64,000 nucleotides of DNA from Streptomyces guryensis (GCF_021261325.1 NZ_JAJSBI010000001.1:186001-250000); one strand, 5' to 3'; positions 32,489 to 41,917 are shown, counted from the first letter of the stretch. Numbers and translations are program-made. The notes: generated by a model not told the origin, from the sequence alone.

Positions 32489-33835
32489 TCACTTCTTTAC
32501 ACGAACAGTCTTTGTCGACCGTGTCTCGAGAGTCATCTCGTCGGCGTCCGCGACCTTCGCTTTCAGTCGCACAGTACCTGTCGCGGCATCGACCACGTCC
32601 ACCACCTTCGCAAGCAGTTTCGCAGTATCCGCGTTTCCGGAGGCGCTGGCGAGCTGAACGGCCCGGCCCAGTTTGGCCGTTGCTCCATCCATATCGCCCG
32701 CTTTGCGAAGATCCAGCCCTTGTTGGATGGCCTGTGCCAGTTCGGCCTGCCCGGTGTAATGGGCGACCTGCGGATTGATCGACGTGGAGGCTGCCATGTC
32801 GTCGGTCCACACTGCCCTCACGAGACCCTGGGCGCCGAGGTTCTGCGCGCTGCCGTCGGGCTGCGGGACGACCAGGGAGACCCGGGCGGCGAGCATCTCC
32901 TGGCCGAGGCCCGCGGCCGGGACCTCGACGCATACGTGGTAGTCACGGGACTCGTCTCCCCAGGAGCCGGTGGGGTAGTCCCCGGCGCGCGGGCCCGCCT
33001 CGGTGCGGCGGTCGGTCAACTCCTCGACGGTGGGCGCGACCTGCTTGACGAACTTGATGGCGGTGCCGACCGGCGTCCACAGCCTCAGAGCGACGTCGGC
33101 GACCTCCTTGCCCATGGCCGTCTCCATCATCCGCGTGAAGTCGGCGGCCAGGCCGGCCGGGTCGGCGACGATGTCGGCGGTGCCGAGCAGGGCGGAGGCG
33201 ATCCCTGTGACTTCTTTCACTTCCCAGTCGGTGCCGACGCCACGTGCGTCACAGGTGAACCGTCCGGCACAGGAGTCCAGGGCGGCCCTGAGGTCCTCCG
33301 GCGACTCGTGCTCGTTGCGGCCGTCGGTGAGCAGGATGCCGTGCCGGATGGCGACCTCGTCCGAGGAGAGCAGGCGGTCGGCGAGGCGCAGCCAGGTGCC
33401 GATGGCCGTGCCGCCGCCGGCGCTCAGCTTGCGCAGGGCCTCCTTGGCCTGGCCGCGGGTGGCCGCGTCGGCGACCGCCAGGCGCCCGCCGCCCGGGTAG
33501 ACCTCCTTGGCGACGTGTGTGCCGCCGATCACCGCGAAGCGCACCCCGTCGCGCAGGGTGTCGATCGCGGCGGCGGTCGCGTCGCGGGCGTTGCGCATCT
33601 TGGTGGGCGGGTAGTCCATCGAGCCGGAGCAGTCGACCATGATCGCCACCCCCGCGGACGGGCCCTGCCCCGAGGCGTAGAGGTGGGGCGCGGCGACCGC
33701 GCTGCCGACCGTGCCGCCGCCGGTGGCGGTGACCGTGACGATGGCGTTGACCTCGCGGCCGCCCTCCGCCAGGTACTCGTTCTGGTACACGTCCATCGAG
33801 AACTGCGGCGCGCTGGACTTCGAGAAATTGGCCAT
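32489..33835 (-). CDS. VWA-domain (MIDAS) protein
   Basis: A 448-residue cytoplasmic protein. The MIDAS motif DCSGSMDYPP (DxSxS) and the downstream Thr/Asp (GGGTAIGTWL, LLTDGRNEHESPED) form a von Willebrand A fold (residues about 60-240), followed by a beta-rich region and a helical C-terminus with TPR-like LDLRKAGDMDGATAKLGRAV. VWA domains mediate metal-dependent protein binding. There is no signal peptide. It lies between the PP2C and FHA genes in the PknG operon, so it may scaffold the kinase system. ATG 33835. Confidence 0.83.
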   Translation of the reverse strand: MANFSKSSAPQFSMDVYQNEYLAEGGREVNAIVTVTATGGGTVGSAVAAPHLYASGQGPSAGVAIMVDCSGSMDYPPTKMRNARDATAAAIDTLRDGVRFAVIGGTHVAKEVYPGGGRLAVADAATRGQAKEALRKLSAGGGTAIGTWLRLADRLLSSDEVAIRHGILLTDGRNEHESPEDLRAALDSCAGRFTCDARGVGTDWEVKEVTGIASALLGTADIVADPAGLAADFTRMMETAMGKEVADVALRLWTPVGTAIKFVKQVAPTVEELTDRRTEAGPRAGDYPTGSWGDESRDYHVCVEVPAAGLGQEMLAARVSLVVPQPDGSAQNLGAQGLVRAVWTDDMAASTSINPQVAHYTGQAELAQAIQQGLDLRKAGDMDGATAKLGRAVQLASASGNADTAKLLAKVVDVVDAATGTVRLKAKVADADEMTLETRSTKTVRVKK

Positions 33836-33933
33836 GCCTGCTCAAATCCCCCTCGAAAACCCCGCGTTCGCGGGGCGACGACTGTATGCGGACCGGTCCC
33901 CTCCGGTCCGCTGAGGCATCCCCGTATACGGCC

Positions 33934-35271
33934 TCAGGCCGATCCTGCCCCCTGAGGGACGGCAGGGAACGGCACGACGGCCACTGTTACGTTGTCGTGG
34001 CCCCCGCCGTCCAGGGCGTGACCGACCAGCACCCGGGCGCTGTGCAGCGGACGTACGGCGGCGTCCAGCGGCACGACCTCGGCCATCTCCTCGGCAGCCT
34101 CCGCGTAGTTCCACAGTCCGTCCGTGCACACCACCACTACACCCGGCCGGTCCGGCTTGAAGGAAGCGGTGTGCGGCTCCAGTTCGTAGGCATCCGCGCC
34201 GAGCCAGCCGGTGATCGCGTGGGCCCGCTCGTCGGCGTACGCCTCGGCCTCGCTCATCAGGCCCGCGGAGACCATCTGAGCGGCCCACGAGTCGTCCTCG
34301 GTGAGCCGGGCCGGGGGTGAACTGCGGTCCACCGGCACCCAGTAGGCGCGGCTGTCGCCGACCCAGCCGACGACCAGCAGCCCGGACGTCACGACCGCGC
34401 CGACGATCGTGCAGGCCGGCGCGTTCTGGTGCGGGGCGTGCTCGCGGGCGGTGGCGGGTTCGTCGGCCAGGGCGTTGACCGCGTGCGAGGCGGCGACGAT
34501 CGCGTCGTGCATGGCCTGCTGCGGGTGCGTGCCGCGGGGCAGGGCGGTGAGCAGCGAGTCGCCCGCTGCGCGCGCGGCGGCGAGCGAGGCGTCGTCGGGG
34601 CGGGTCGCCGAGGAGACGCCGTCGCAGACGATCGCCACCGACGCCGGAGCGCCGTCGGGCAGGGCAGCGGTGCCGATGCCGAACGCGTCCTCGTTGCGGT
34701 GGTGGCGCAGACCGCGGTCGCTGACGGCGGCCACCGGGCCGGACTCCTGCTCCATGTGGTCGCGCTCCCTGGGCTGGGCATGCCCGCAGTTCTCGCAGTA
34801 GCCGTCGTTGTCGACGCGGCCCGCGCGGCAGGCCACGCACAGCTTGGCCTCCTCGGCGGGCGCGGCGAGAGAGGCCACACGCGGGTCCGGGGCCTGCAGC
34901 GGGTACTCGTCGGGCACCGGCGGCCGGTCGAAGCGCACACCGGAGGCCGGGGAGACCGGCGATCCCGTCGGCTGCTCCGGCAGCGGCGAGCCGCCCGAGT
35001 CCGTCCCGTGCAGGTCCGTCGGCAGATGGGTCGCCGCCGGGGTGTCGGAGCCGCCGGGCGCGGCGGCGAGGGGCCAGGGCGCCCCCCCGCCGTCGACGTC
35101 GCCCGGCTGCGGGTCCGAGCCGTTCAGGGCGATCGTCGGGTGGTCGTCCGGCCGTGCGGGCACTGCGGACAGGTCGTATCCGCACGCACCGCAGAAACGG
35201 TCACCCGACTCGAGCGGCCACTCGCAGCTCGGGCAGTTCGACAGGGCGGCCTGCTGGGGCATCTGCGACAT
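33934..35271 (-). CDS. PP2C-type protein phosphatase with zinc ribbons
   Basis: A 445-residue protein. N-terminal zinc ribbon CPSCEWPLESGDRFCGACG, a Pro-rich linker, a second ribbon CVACRAGRVDNDGYCENCG, then the PP2C catalytic domain: RHHRNEDAFG, VAIVCDGVSS, VVGWVGDSRAYW, VCTDGLWNY and GHDNVTVAVV, which contain all metal-binding Asp. It removes phosphate from Ser/Thr and should oppose the adjacent kinase. ATG 35271 lies 3 nt after the kinase stop (TAG TTG ATG), so translation is coupled. A TTG one codon earlier is also possible. Confidence 0.88.
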   Translation of the reverse strand: MSQMPQQAALSNCPSCEWPLESGDRFCGACGYDLSAVPARPDDHPTIALNGSDPQPGDVDGGGAPWPLAAAPGGSDTPAATHLPTDLHGTDSGGSPLPEQPTGSPVSPASGVRFDRPPVPDEYPLQAPDPRVASLAAPAEEAKLCVACRAGRVDNDGYCENCGHAQPRERDHMEQESGPVAAVSDRGLRHHRNEDAFGIGTAALPDGAPASVAIVCDGVSSATRPDDASLAAARAAGDSLLTALPRGTHPQQAMHDAIVAASHAVNALADEPATAREHAPHQNAPACTIVGAVVTSGLLVVGWVGDSRAYWVPVDRSSPPARLTEDDSWAAQMVSAGLMSEAEAYADERAHAITGWLGADAYELEPHTASFKPDRPGVVVVCTDGLWNYAEAAEEMAEVVPLDAAVRPLHSARVLVGHALDGGGHDNVTVAVVPFPAVPQGAGSA

Positions 35272-35274
35272 CAA

Positions 35275-37770
35275 CTACACCCACGTCCGGGGGCGGTAAC
35301 GGTTTGCACGTTCCACCAGGTCGATCCTCTCCTCGCCGCCCCGCGCCAGCCGGGCCAGCGTGCGGTACGAACGCTCCAGGCCGAAGCGGAGTCCTCGCTC
35401 GTCCAGTTCGCTGCCGAGCAGCACGCGCTGCGTGGCGGGCGCTACTACCTGGCCACCGGAGAGTATCCAGTCCAGCGCGCAGCCGAGAACTTCGGCCGAC
35501 AACTGCTCCCGGCGCGCCGGATCCAGACCATACGCGTCCAGCGCCTCGACCTGCCCGGCGGCGGCCTTCACGTCCTCCAGGAACGGTACGTCGGAAGCGG
35601 CCGCCGTGCGCCCGCGCAGCCGCGCCCGTACGGCGGCCACCCGCGCGGCCGTGTAGTGGATCGACGACTCCGGCACCGACTCCAGCGTCCGTACGGCGCT
35701 GCGGCGGTCCCCGGCCGCGAGCTGGACGCGGGCCAGGCCGAACGCGGCGCTCACATAGCTGGGGTCGGTCGACCAGACCAGCCGGTAGTACTCGGCCGCG
35801 TTGTCCAACTGGCCCAGCACCTCCGCGCACAGGCCCAGGGCCAGCTTGGGCGCGGGCTCGCCGGGGAACGCGTCGTAGATCGCGTCGAAGGCGAGCGCGG
35901 CGCCCTCCTCGTCGCCGGTCACCAGTGCGGCCACGCCCCGGTACCAGACCACCCGCCAGTCGTCGGGCCGCTCGGTCTCCAGGGTCTGCAGGGCGCCCCG
36001 CGCGGTGGCCGAGTCGCCGTTCTCCAGCCAGGCGCGGATCTGCCTCAGCCGGGTCTCCACCGACGCCGCCGGAGCCGCGGCGAGCGCCCCGAGCAGTTCG
36101 GCCGGCGCCGTCGTCATCAGACCTGCCAGAAAACCCGCGTTCGGATCGGAGGGGTCGACGCGGGGGACGGGCAGCGCGAGGGCCGCGATCGGGGAGTCGG
36201 CGTGCTTGACCAGGGCCGCGGTGCCGTTGGCGACGGCGGGGAGCTGTGGCTGCTTCCCCTTCCGCGGCTGCACCACCCGCGCCCCCAGCCGAGACACGTC
36301 CCCCTCCAGCTTCGGGAACAACTCCGTGTCCGTGACCTTCAGTTCGGGCCCGAACAGTGTCGACAGCGCGGGCCGCGCCCGCCCCGACTGCAGCGAGACG
36401 ACCTCGCGCAGCACGCCCGTCAGCTGCTCCGCCATCTCCTGCGCGGAGGCGAAGCGGCGGGCCGGGTCGGGGTCGGTGGCGCGGACCAGGAGCCGGTAGA
36501 AGGACTCGTACTGGCGGAAGACCTCGATGTTGTCGGGGTCGGGCAGGGAGTCCACGAAGACGTTCGTGTAGCCCTGGAAGTCGAAGGACAGGACGGCCAG
36601 CGTGCGCGCGACCGTGTAGAGGTCGCTCGCCACCGACGGGCCGACGTCCGCGACCTCCGGCGCCTGGTAGCCCACCGTGCCGTAGATGGCCGACTCCTCG
36701 TCGTCCATCCTGCGCACCGCGCCCATGTCGATCAGCTTGAGCTGGTCCTCGGTCTGGATCGCGTTGTCGACCTTGAAGTCGCAGTACAGCAGGTTGCGGC
36801 TGTGCAGATGACCGAGCGCTTCGAGCGCCTCGATGCCGTACGCGCAGGCCTGCTCCACCGGCAGCGGATCCCGCCTGCCGTCGGAGGCGCGACGGCCGTT
36901 GGCGATCTCCTTGAGGGACTTGCCGCCGACGTACTCCATGACGATGTAGCCGTCGAGCGAGCCGGTGCGCTGGTCGAGGTGCTCCACGAAGTTGTAGATC
37001 CGCACGATGTTGGAGTGCTCGATCTCGGCCAGGAAGCGCCGCTCGGAGATCGCCGCCGCCATCGCGTCCTGGTCACCGGTGTCCAGGAGGCCCTTGAGGA
37101 CCACCCACCGGTCGGAGACCGCCTTGTCCACGGCCAGGTAGACCCAGCCGAGCCCGCCGTGCGCCAGACAGCCCACGACCTCGTACTGGCCGTGGACGAC
37201 GTCGGCGGCCTTCAGCTTCGGGACGAAGGAGTAGGGGTTGCCGCACTTGGTGCAGAAGCCCTCGGTGCGGCCTGCGCGGTCACCGCGCGAGCGGCCGACC
37301 GGCGCCCCGCAGGCGGAGCGCGAGCAGAACCGCTTGCGCTCGGGCACCTCCGGGTTCTCCAGCACCATCGCGCGCGGGTCGGGCCGCGGTACGTCCGGCA
37401 CCTGTACCAGCCCGGCGCCCAGCCGGCCGCGGGAGCCGGTGCCGGTGCCCGAACCGGAGCTGCGCACCGACAGCGAACGGCCCGTGGACTTCCCCGAGAG
37501 GGAGCGCGAGAGCCGCCCCGACACCGAGCGCCGGGACTTCGACGACTGCGAGGACGTACGCGAGCTGCCGCGGCCGGCGGCCCGCGAACTGCCGCTGTCC
37601 TGCGAGCCCTTGCCGCCGCCGCTGATGCCGGTGGCCGGCGAGCTCACCATGCCCTTCGCCGACACGACCGGCGCCAGACCGCAGGTGTCGCAGTACAGCT
37701 CGCCGCCGCCCACGTCCTCGTACGTGCCCTCGCAGTCGGGCCGTTGACAGGTCTGCTGTGCCTCGCTCAT
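35275..37770 (-). CDS. pknG: PknG-like serine/threonine kinase with TPR domain
   Basis: An 831-residue soluble kinase. Zinc ribbon CQRPDCEGTYE...CDTCG, a Ser/Gly/Arg-rich linker, a second Cys set (CSRSACGAP...FCTKCG, the rubredoxin-like module), the kinase domain (glycine loop GCLAHGGLGWVYL, Lys in WVVLKGLL, catalytic loop LLYCDFKVDNAIQ, DMG instead of DFG in LIDMGAVRR, GTVGYQAPEV) and a C-terminal TPR domain. HRD to CDF and DFG to DMG are PknG hallmarks. In mycobacteria PknG phosphorylates GarA to control 2-oxoglutarate flux. The N-terminal zinc ribbon plus basic linker makes it longer than the 750-residue M. tuberculosis protein. ATG 37770 overlaps the upstream gene by 4 nt. Confidence 0.93.
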   Translation of the reverse strand: MSEAQQTCQRPDCEGTYEDVGGGELYCDTCGLAPVVSAKGMVSSPATGISGGGKGSQDSGSSRAAGRGSSRTSSQSSKSRRSVSGRLSRSLSGKSTGRSLSVRSSGSGTGTGSRGRLGAGLVQVPDVPRPDPRAMVLENPEVPERKRFCSRSACGAPVGRSRGDRAGRTEGFCTKCGNPYSFVPKLKAADVVHGQYEVVGCLAHGGLGWVYLAVDKAVSDRWVVLKGLLDTGDQDAMAAAISERRFLAEIEHSNIVRIYNFVEHLDQRTGSLDGYIVMEYVGGKSLKEIANGRRASDGRRDPLPVEQACAYGIEALEALGHLHSRNLLYCDFKVDNAIQTEDQLKLIDMGAVRRMDDEESAIYGTVGYQAPEVADVGPSVASDLYTVARTLAVLSFDFQGYTNVFVDSLPDPDNIEVFRQYESFYRLLVRATDPDPARRFASAQEMAEQLTGVLREVVSLQSGRARPALSTLFGPELKVTDTELFPKLEGDVSRLGARVVQPRKGKQPQLPAVANGTAALVKHADSPIAALALPVPRVDPSDPNAGFLAGLMTTAPAELLGALAAAPAASVETRLRQIRAWLENGDSATARGALQTLETERPDDWRVVWYRGVAALVTGDEEGAALAFDAIYDAFPGEPAPKLALGLCAEVLGQLDNAAEYYRLVWSTDPSYVSAAFGLARVQLAAGDRRSAVRTLESVPESSIHYTAARVAAVRARLRGRTAAASDVPFLEDVKAAAGQVEALDAYGLDPARREQLSAEVLGCALDWILSGGQVVAPATQRVLLGSELDERGLRFGLERSYRTLARLARGGEERIDLVERANRYRPRTWV

Positions 37771-39095
37771 GACGATGTCTCCCCCCTGCGGTCCTGCGGG
37801 CCGCCCTGCGGCGGCACGCGCGGGGCGCCCAGCACCTCGGCGGCCGCGTGCTGGTAGCGCAGCACGGCCTGTTCGGCGACGCGCAGGTCGCACGGTGCGC
37901 TCCACAGCATGCGGCGCGCCGCGTCGTACCGCTCGATCAGGAACGGGTCCTCGGCGTACCCGAGCCGGGCGACCTTCGCCTTGTACGCGTCCAGGCGGCC
38001 GCGCAGCTCGGCGCGGACCGCGAGCGGCGCGGTGACCGCGGTCAACGACTCGCGGGCGCGCAGCAGTTCGTCCTCCGCCTTCTGCTCCAGGGACTCCAGG
38101 AGCGGGGACAGGCGGTGCCACTGGGCGTGTCTGCGGTACTCGGCGGCCGTCGCCAGCTGCTCCTGCAGCACGGTCGGCGGGCCGCTGACGACCGGTACCT
38201 CCGTGGCGGCGATCTTCGCGAGGACCTCCCCGCGCGCGTTACGCGCCTCCGCGAGCGTGCGGTCCGCGCGGCTGAGCACGTCGCGCAGCCTCAGCAGCCG
38301 CTGCTCCGCGTCCTGCCGGACGGTGAGCACGGCGTCGATCTCCCGGCGGACCTCCTCCAGGGCGCGCGCCTCCCGGTCGTACACCGTGGTGTCCGGCCGG
38401 CCGCCGCCCGGCGCCGAACTGCCCTGTGCGGGAAGCCAGTACGCGAGCGGGTCGGAGATCACCTGCTCACGCAGTGAGGTCAGGGTGCGGGTGATGCGCT
38501 CCAGGTCGTCACCGGACGGGTGCTCGCCGGGGCGCACACCGACGGAGTGGGCGAGGGCACGGGTGCGCTGGAGCTCCGCGGCCAGTAAATCGATCCGGGC
38601 GGGCAGCGCCGACCAGACGGCGTCGGCGGTGACGACCATGTCCAGGCTCGTCGCATACAGCTCGTTCATCAGGTCGACCAGGGCGGCCAGGGAGAACTGC
38701 CGGCTCAGCTTGCCGGGCGCGGACAGCAGCGTCGGCGCCGTGGCCGTCGTCGAGCCCGCGACCGTGACGCACTCGCCGCGCAGCAGCTCCGTCAGCTCCA
38801 CCAGGTCCTCACGGCTGGACCAGCGGCGGCGGGAGCGGATCTCCCGGGCCGAGCGCAGCGCGTCCGTGTACGCGTCGAAGTACGCCCACAGCAGCGTGAT
38901 CGACGCCTCCGCGGCGGCCCACCGTTCCCTGGTGATGCCCGTCAGCTCGGCGCCCTCGAGGAGTCTGCGGCCCGCGTGGTCCTGCAGGGCGAGGAGCGAG
39001 GTCTCGATGGCCTCGTGCTCCGCGCCGAGCCGCGCCAGCGCACGGTCCACCTCGTCCCGGTCCATCACCGGCCCGGCGGGGTCCGTGACGCCCAT
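37767..39095 (-). CDS. Coiled-coil protein of the PknG operon
   Basis: A 442-residue, almost wholly helical cytoplasmic protein with heptad-rich regions (EVDRALARLGAEHEAIETSL, LEEVRREIDAVLTVRQDAEQ, LSRADRTLAEARNARGEV). No catalytic motif is seen. Its stop overlaps the PknG start by 4 nt (ATGA). Mycobacterial glnX-glnH-pknG operons, as I recall them, have no such gene, so it is an addition typical of this genus or lineage; a linker between membrane sensor and kinase is a reasonable guess. ATG 39095. Confidence 0.8.
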   Translation of the reverse strand: MGVTDPAGPVMDRDEVDRALARLGAEHEAIETSLLALQDHAGRRLLEGAELTGITRERWAAAEASITLLWAYFDAYTDALRSAREIRSRRRWSSREDLVELTELLRGECVTVAGSTTATAPTLLSAPGKLSRQFSLAALVDLMNELYATSLDMVVTADAVWSALPARIDLLAAELQRTRALAHSVGVRPGEHPSGDDLERITRTLTSLREQVISDPLAYWLPAQGSSAPGGGRPDTTVYDREARALEEVRREIDAVLTVRQDAEQRLLRLRDVLSRADRTLAEARNARGEVLAKIAATEVPVVSGPPTVLQEQLATAAEYRRHAQWHRLSPLLESLEQKAEDELLRARESLTAVTAPLAVRAELRGRLDAYKAKVARLGYAEDPFLIERYDAARRMLWSAPCDLRVAEQAVLRYQHAAAEVLGAPRVPPQGGPQDRRGETSS

Positions 39096-39171
39096 CGATC
39101 ACCTCTCGCTGCTGTCGTGTTCCGTCGGTGTTCCGTTGTGTTGTGCCGTATGTCCGTCAGTTGATGGCCGG

Positions 39172-40221
39172 TCACCCGTAGTGGGCTTCGGGAGGGGTCG
39201 CGGACGCCGACTTCTTGTCGCCCTGGTCCATGGTCGGGTGCAGCCACTTCTCGTACGACGCCGCCCAGTTGCCGTCCTTGATGTAGTTCTGGAGGGTTCG
39301 GTTGACCTGGCGTATCAGATCCTCCGAGCCGAGCTTCATCGCCACGCCGTAGTACTCGTCGGAGAACAGCCCGCCCTTCAGCTGCACCGTAGGGTCCTGG
39401 GCGGCCTGGCTCGCGGCGAGCGCGCCGTCCGTGACGACGGCGTCGACCTCGCCGAGCTGCAACTTCACCAGGCAGTCGAGCTGGTTGGGGACCACCGTGC
39501 CGATGTCCGCACCGGTCGGGAGGGTGCCCTTGCCCTGGTCCGCCTGCAGTCGCTCCAGCGCCGTCGAGCTGTCCGCCGAGCAGATCCTCTTGTGGGCGAG
39601 GGTGTCGTTGTATCCCGTGATCGCGGAGGTCCGCGGGGCGAGGACCTGCTGACCGGTCCTGAAGTAGGGTGCGGAGAAAGCGACTTGCTTGATCCGGTCG
39701 CAGTTGATCGTCATGGTGCGGACCACCATGTCGACCTCGTCGTCCTGGATCGCCTTGACACGGCGGCTGGTGGGGATGGCCTTGAACGAGACCGCGTCCG
39801 GGTCGCCCAGCAGGTCCTTGGCGATCTGGTGGACGAGGTCGATGTCGAAGCCCTCCGGCGCACCGGACGTGTTGTTCGGGTTGAGATAGCCCCAGCGGTA
39901 GCTGTTGGTGTCGATGCCGACGATCAGGCGCCGGTCCTTGCGGGCCTTGATCTTGTCGATGACCGGCGTGCTGCCGTCGCCGCTCGACGGCGACAGGCTG
40001 CGGTCCTGCGGGTTGTCGCACTGGGCCGCCGCCCTGGCCTGCACGCCCTGGGCGGCCCCTGGGCCGCCGCTGCCCGCGGCGCCGTCCGGACCGCTCGACT
40101 GGGTCAGGGGCAGCAGCAGCGCGAACGCCAGGGCCAGGGCGCACAGAGCCGCCATCGCGCCGACCCCGCCCCAGCCCCGGAGGCCGGTCCGCATACGGTG
40201 TGCCAGACGCCGTGCATCCAT
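39172..40221 (-). CDS. glnH: GlnH-like amino-acid binding protein
   Basis: A 349-residue solute-binding protein (SBP_bac_3 family). An N-terminal signal-anchor (VGAMAALCALALAFALLLPL) without a clear lipobox Cys, a low-complexity linker, then the two-lobed binding domain: LIVGIDTNSYRWGYLNPNN, PEGFDIDLVHQIAKDL, SRRVKAIQDDEVDMVV, FSAPYFRTGQQVL and GEVDAVVTDGAL. Predicted ligand is glutamate/aspartate/glutamine. No ABC permease or ATPase is adjacent, which fits a sensor rather than a transporter. ATG 40221 is used; a GTG at 40227 is the alternative. It follows the GlnX-like gene after 14 nt. Confidence 0.87.
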   Translation of the reverse strand: MDARRLAHRMRTGLRGWGGVGAMAALCALALAFALLLPLTQSSGPDGAAGSGGPGAAQGVQARAAAQCDNPQDRSLSPSSGDGSTPVIDKIKARKDRRLIVGIDTNSYRWGYLNPNNTSGAPEGFDIDLVHQIAKDLLGDPDAVSFKAIPTSRRVKAIQDDEVDMVVRTMTINCDRIKQVAFSAPYFRTGQQVLAPRTSAITGYNDTLAHKRICSADSSTALERLQADQGKGTLPTGADIGTVVPNQLDCLVKLQLGEVDAVVTDGALAASQAAQDPTVQLKGGLFSDEYYGVAMKLGSEDLIRQVNRTLQNYIKDGNWAASYEKWLHPTMDQGDKKSASATPPEAHYG

Positions 40222-40235
40222 CGTCACGCCCCCTC

Positions 40236-41690
40236 TCACCGGTACTCCGACAGCCTGCGCCCGATGCCGGCCACCGCGCCGGCCGCACCCAGCACCGCGA
40301 GGACCGCGGCCCCGTACGGCAGGCCCGTCAGTGCGTCCTTGCCGTCGCCCGCGGCCTGCTTGAACTCGGCCTGTTCGTGGTCGAGTGCCGTCTCCAGAGC
40401 GATGTCGATGTTGTCGAAGCACTCGCTCGTCGGGTCCTTGCCGACGCCGATGACCTTGTCCCGGGCCTGCTGGTACTCGCCCTTGTCGTTCCAGCCCTGC
40501 GCGACCTCGTGCCGCTGCTTCCAGGCCTTCATGAAGCTGTTCGCGTCCTGTACGGGCTTGCGGCCCGCCGAGTCGTCCGCGAGACCGTCGGCCCTGGTCA
40601 GCGACTTGGCCAACTCGCCGATCTGCTCGTCGTACCCCGCGGCGTAGGCGTCCACCGGATTGCCGCCGACGACCTTGGTGTCCGCGCCGCGGCGGATCAG
40701 GCTCAGGTTCTCGTCACTGCGGGCCGTCAGGGACGCGATACGGGCGTCGTGCAGCACGTTCAGCGAGCGGACGCCGTGGTTGTACGAGGCGTTCAGCCCC
40801 GTGCGGGCGACCGTGTGGCCGACGACGAGCCAGAGCAGGACCACCACGGACGCGGCGGAGGCGGTGACCAGGCCGTGGTTCAACACCCGGTTGGTGCGCA
40901 GGTAGTTGCGGCGCTGGGCCCAGGCCAGCCCACCGAGGGCGAGCAGACCGAGGCCGATCGCGGCCCACGGGAACGACTTCGCGTCCGCGTAGTCGGAGCT
41001 CAGCCGCTGGTTCTCCTTCTGGTACAGGGCCTCGGCCTTCGGCAGCATCTGCTTCTGCATCTGCTCGTTCGCCGCCCGCAGATACGCGCTGCCCACCGGG
41101 TAGCCCTGCCGGTTGTTGGCCCGTGCCGTCTCGACCAGGCCCTTGTACTGCGGCAGCAGCTTGTTGAGATCGGCGATGGTCTTCGCCGAGTCGGACCCCG
41201 GCTGCGAACTGGAGGCCGCTGTGACCAGCTTCTCCGCGGCCGTCCGGATGCCGTCCTCGTACCGCTGCCGTGTCTCGGGCTTCTCCTGCGGGCCCGCGAG
41301 ATAGCCGCTGGCCGCCGCCGTGTTGGCGTCGGCGAGCGAGCGGTAGATGTCGGCCGCGTCGGAACTGAGCGGCTGGCTGCGGGTGAGCACGTCCTCGGCT
41401 GCCGTCGCCCGGTCCGTCATCTGCCAGGCGGTGACCGCGCCGAACGCGACGACGAGGAGGGCGATCAGCGCACCGATGATGCGCAGCCGCCCGGGCTCCG
41501 TGGTCGCGGCCTCGCGCAGCCGGTCGACGCCCTCCGCGAAGGCCGTACGGCGTGCGGAGACGACGTCGGGAACGGCTGCGGGGCCCGTCGGGGTGGGGGG
41601 AACGGGCCGGCCCGGCTGAGGCGGCACGGACGGCATCGTGGGCACGGCGGTGCCCGGCCGTGCTGTGCCGCTCTTCGGCGGGTGTGTCAC
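40236..41690 (-). CDS. glnX: GlnX-like four-span membrane sensor
   Basis: A 484-residue protein. A Pro-rich cytoplasmic N-terminus is followed by four membrane helices (RIIGALIALLVVAFGAVTAW; FPWAAIGLGLLALGGLAWA; VTASAASVVVLLWLVVGHTV; YGAAVLAVLGAAGAVAGIG) enclosing two extracytoplasmic helical domains of similar length, as in chemoreceptor sensor domains. In M. tuberculosis GlnX has this layout and passes GlnH ligand status to PknG. GTG 41690 has GGGGGAGG at 6 nt. First gene of the operon. Confidence 0.83.
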   Translation of the reverse strand: MTHPPKSGTARPGTAVPTMPSVPPQPGRPVPPTPTGPAAVPDVVSARRTAFAEGVDRLREAATTEPGRLRIIGALIALLVVAFGAVTAWQMTDRATAAEDVLTRSQPLSSDAADIYRSLADANTAAASGYLAGPQEKPETRQRYEDGIRTAAEKLVTAASSSQPGSDSAKTIADLNKLLPQYKGLVETARANNRQGYPVGSAYLRAANEQMQKQMLPKAEALYQKENQRLSSDYADAKSFPWAAIGLGLLALGGLAWAQRRNYLRTNRVLNHGLVTASAASVVVLLWLVVGHTVARTGLNASYNHGVRSLNVLHDARIASLTARSDENLSLIRRGADTKVVGGNPVDAYAAGYDEQIGELAKSLTRADGLADDSAGRKPVQDANSFMKAWKQRHEVAQGWNDKGEYQQARDKVIGVGKDPTSECFDNIDIALETALDHEQAEFKQAAGDGKDALTGLPYGAAVLAVLGAAGAVAGIGRRLSEYR

Positions 41691-41832
41691 TCTTGACCTC
41701 CCCCATGGTCATCCGTCACAGCAAGTATGGCTGCCGGGACTGACATTCGCACGGGGTGCCTGCCGGCGGCTTGTAGGATCCCGCACGACCCCTGCCCAGG
41801 AACACGTGCTGGGAATCAGTTCGGTTCCGTAC

Positions 41833-41850
41833 GGGGGGCTGCCGCCCCCC
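41833..41850 (-). terminator. Hairpin ending the csn operon
   Basis: GGGGGGC (41833-41839) and GCCCCCC (41844-41850) form a 7-bp GC stem around TGCC, about 50 nt past the csnK stop on the minus strand. Confidence 0.55.
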
Positions 41851-41893
41851 GGGGCCCCGCCCCCGGGCTGCCGCCTTTCGGCCTGAACGGCCT

Positions 41894-41917
41894 CGTCCTC
41901 AAACGCCGGACGGGCTG
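41894..41917. repeat. Dispersed streptomycete repeat forming the csnK 3' end
   Basis: The sequence CTCAAACGCCGGACGGGCTG with flanks is a motif I recall as very abundant in Streptomyces intergenic DNA. Here it supplies the last codons of csnK (minus strand, ...PSPSGV then stop), so the gene terminus has been recruited from a dispersed repeat. Confidence 0.55.
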
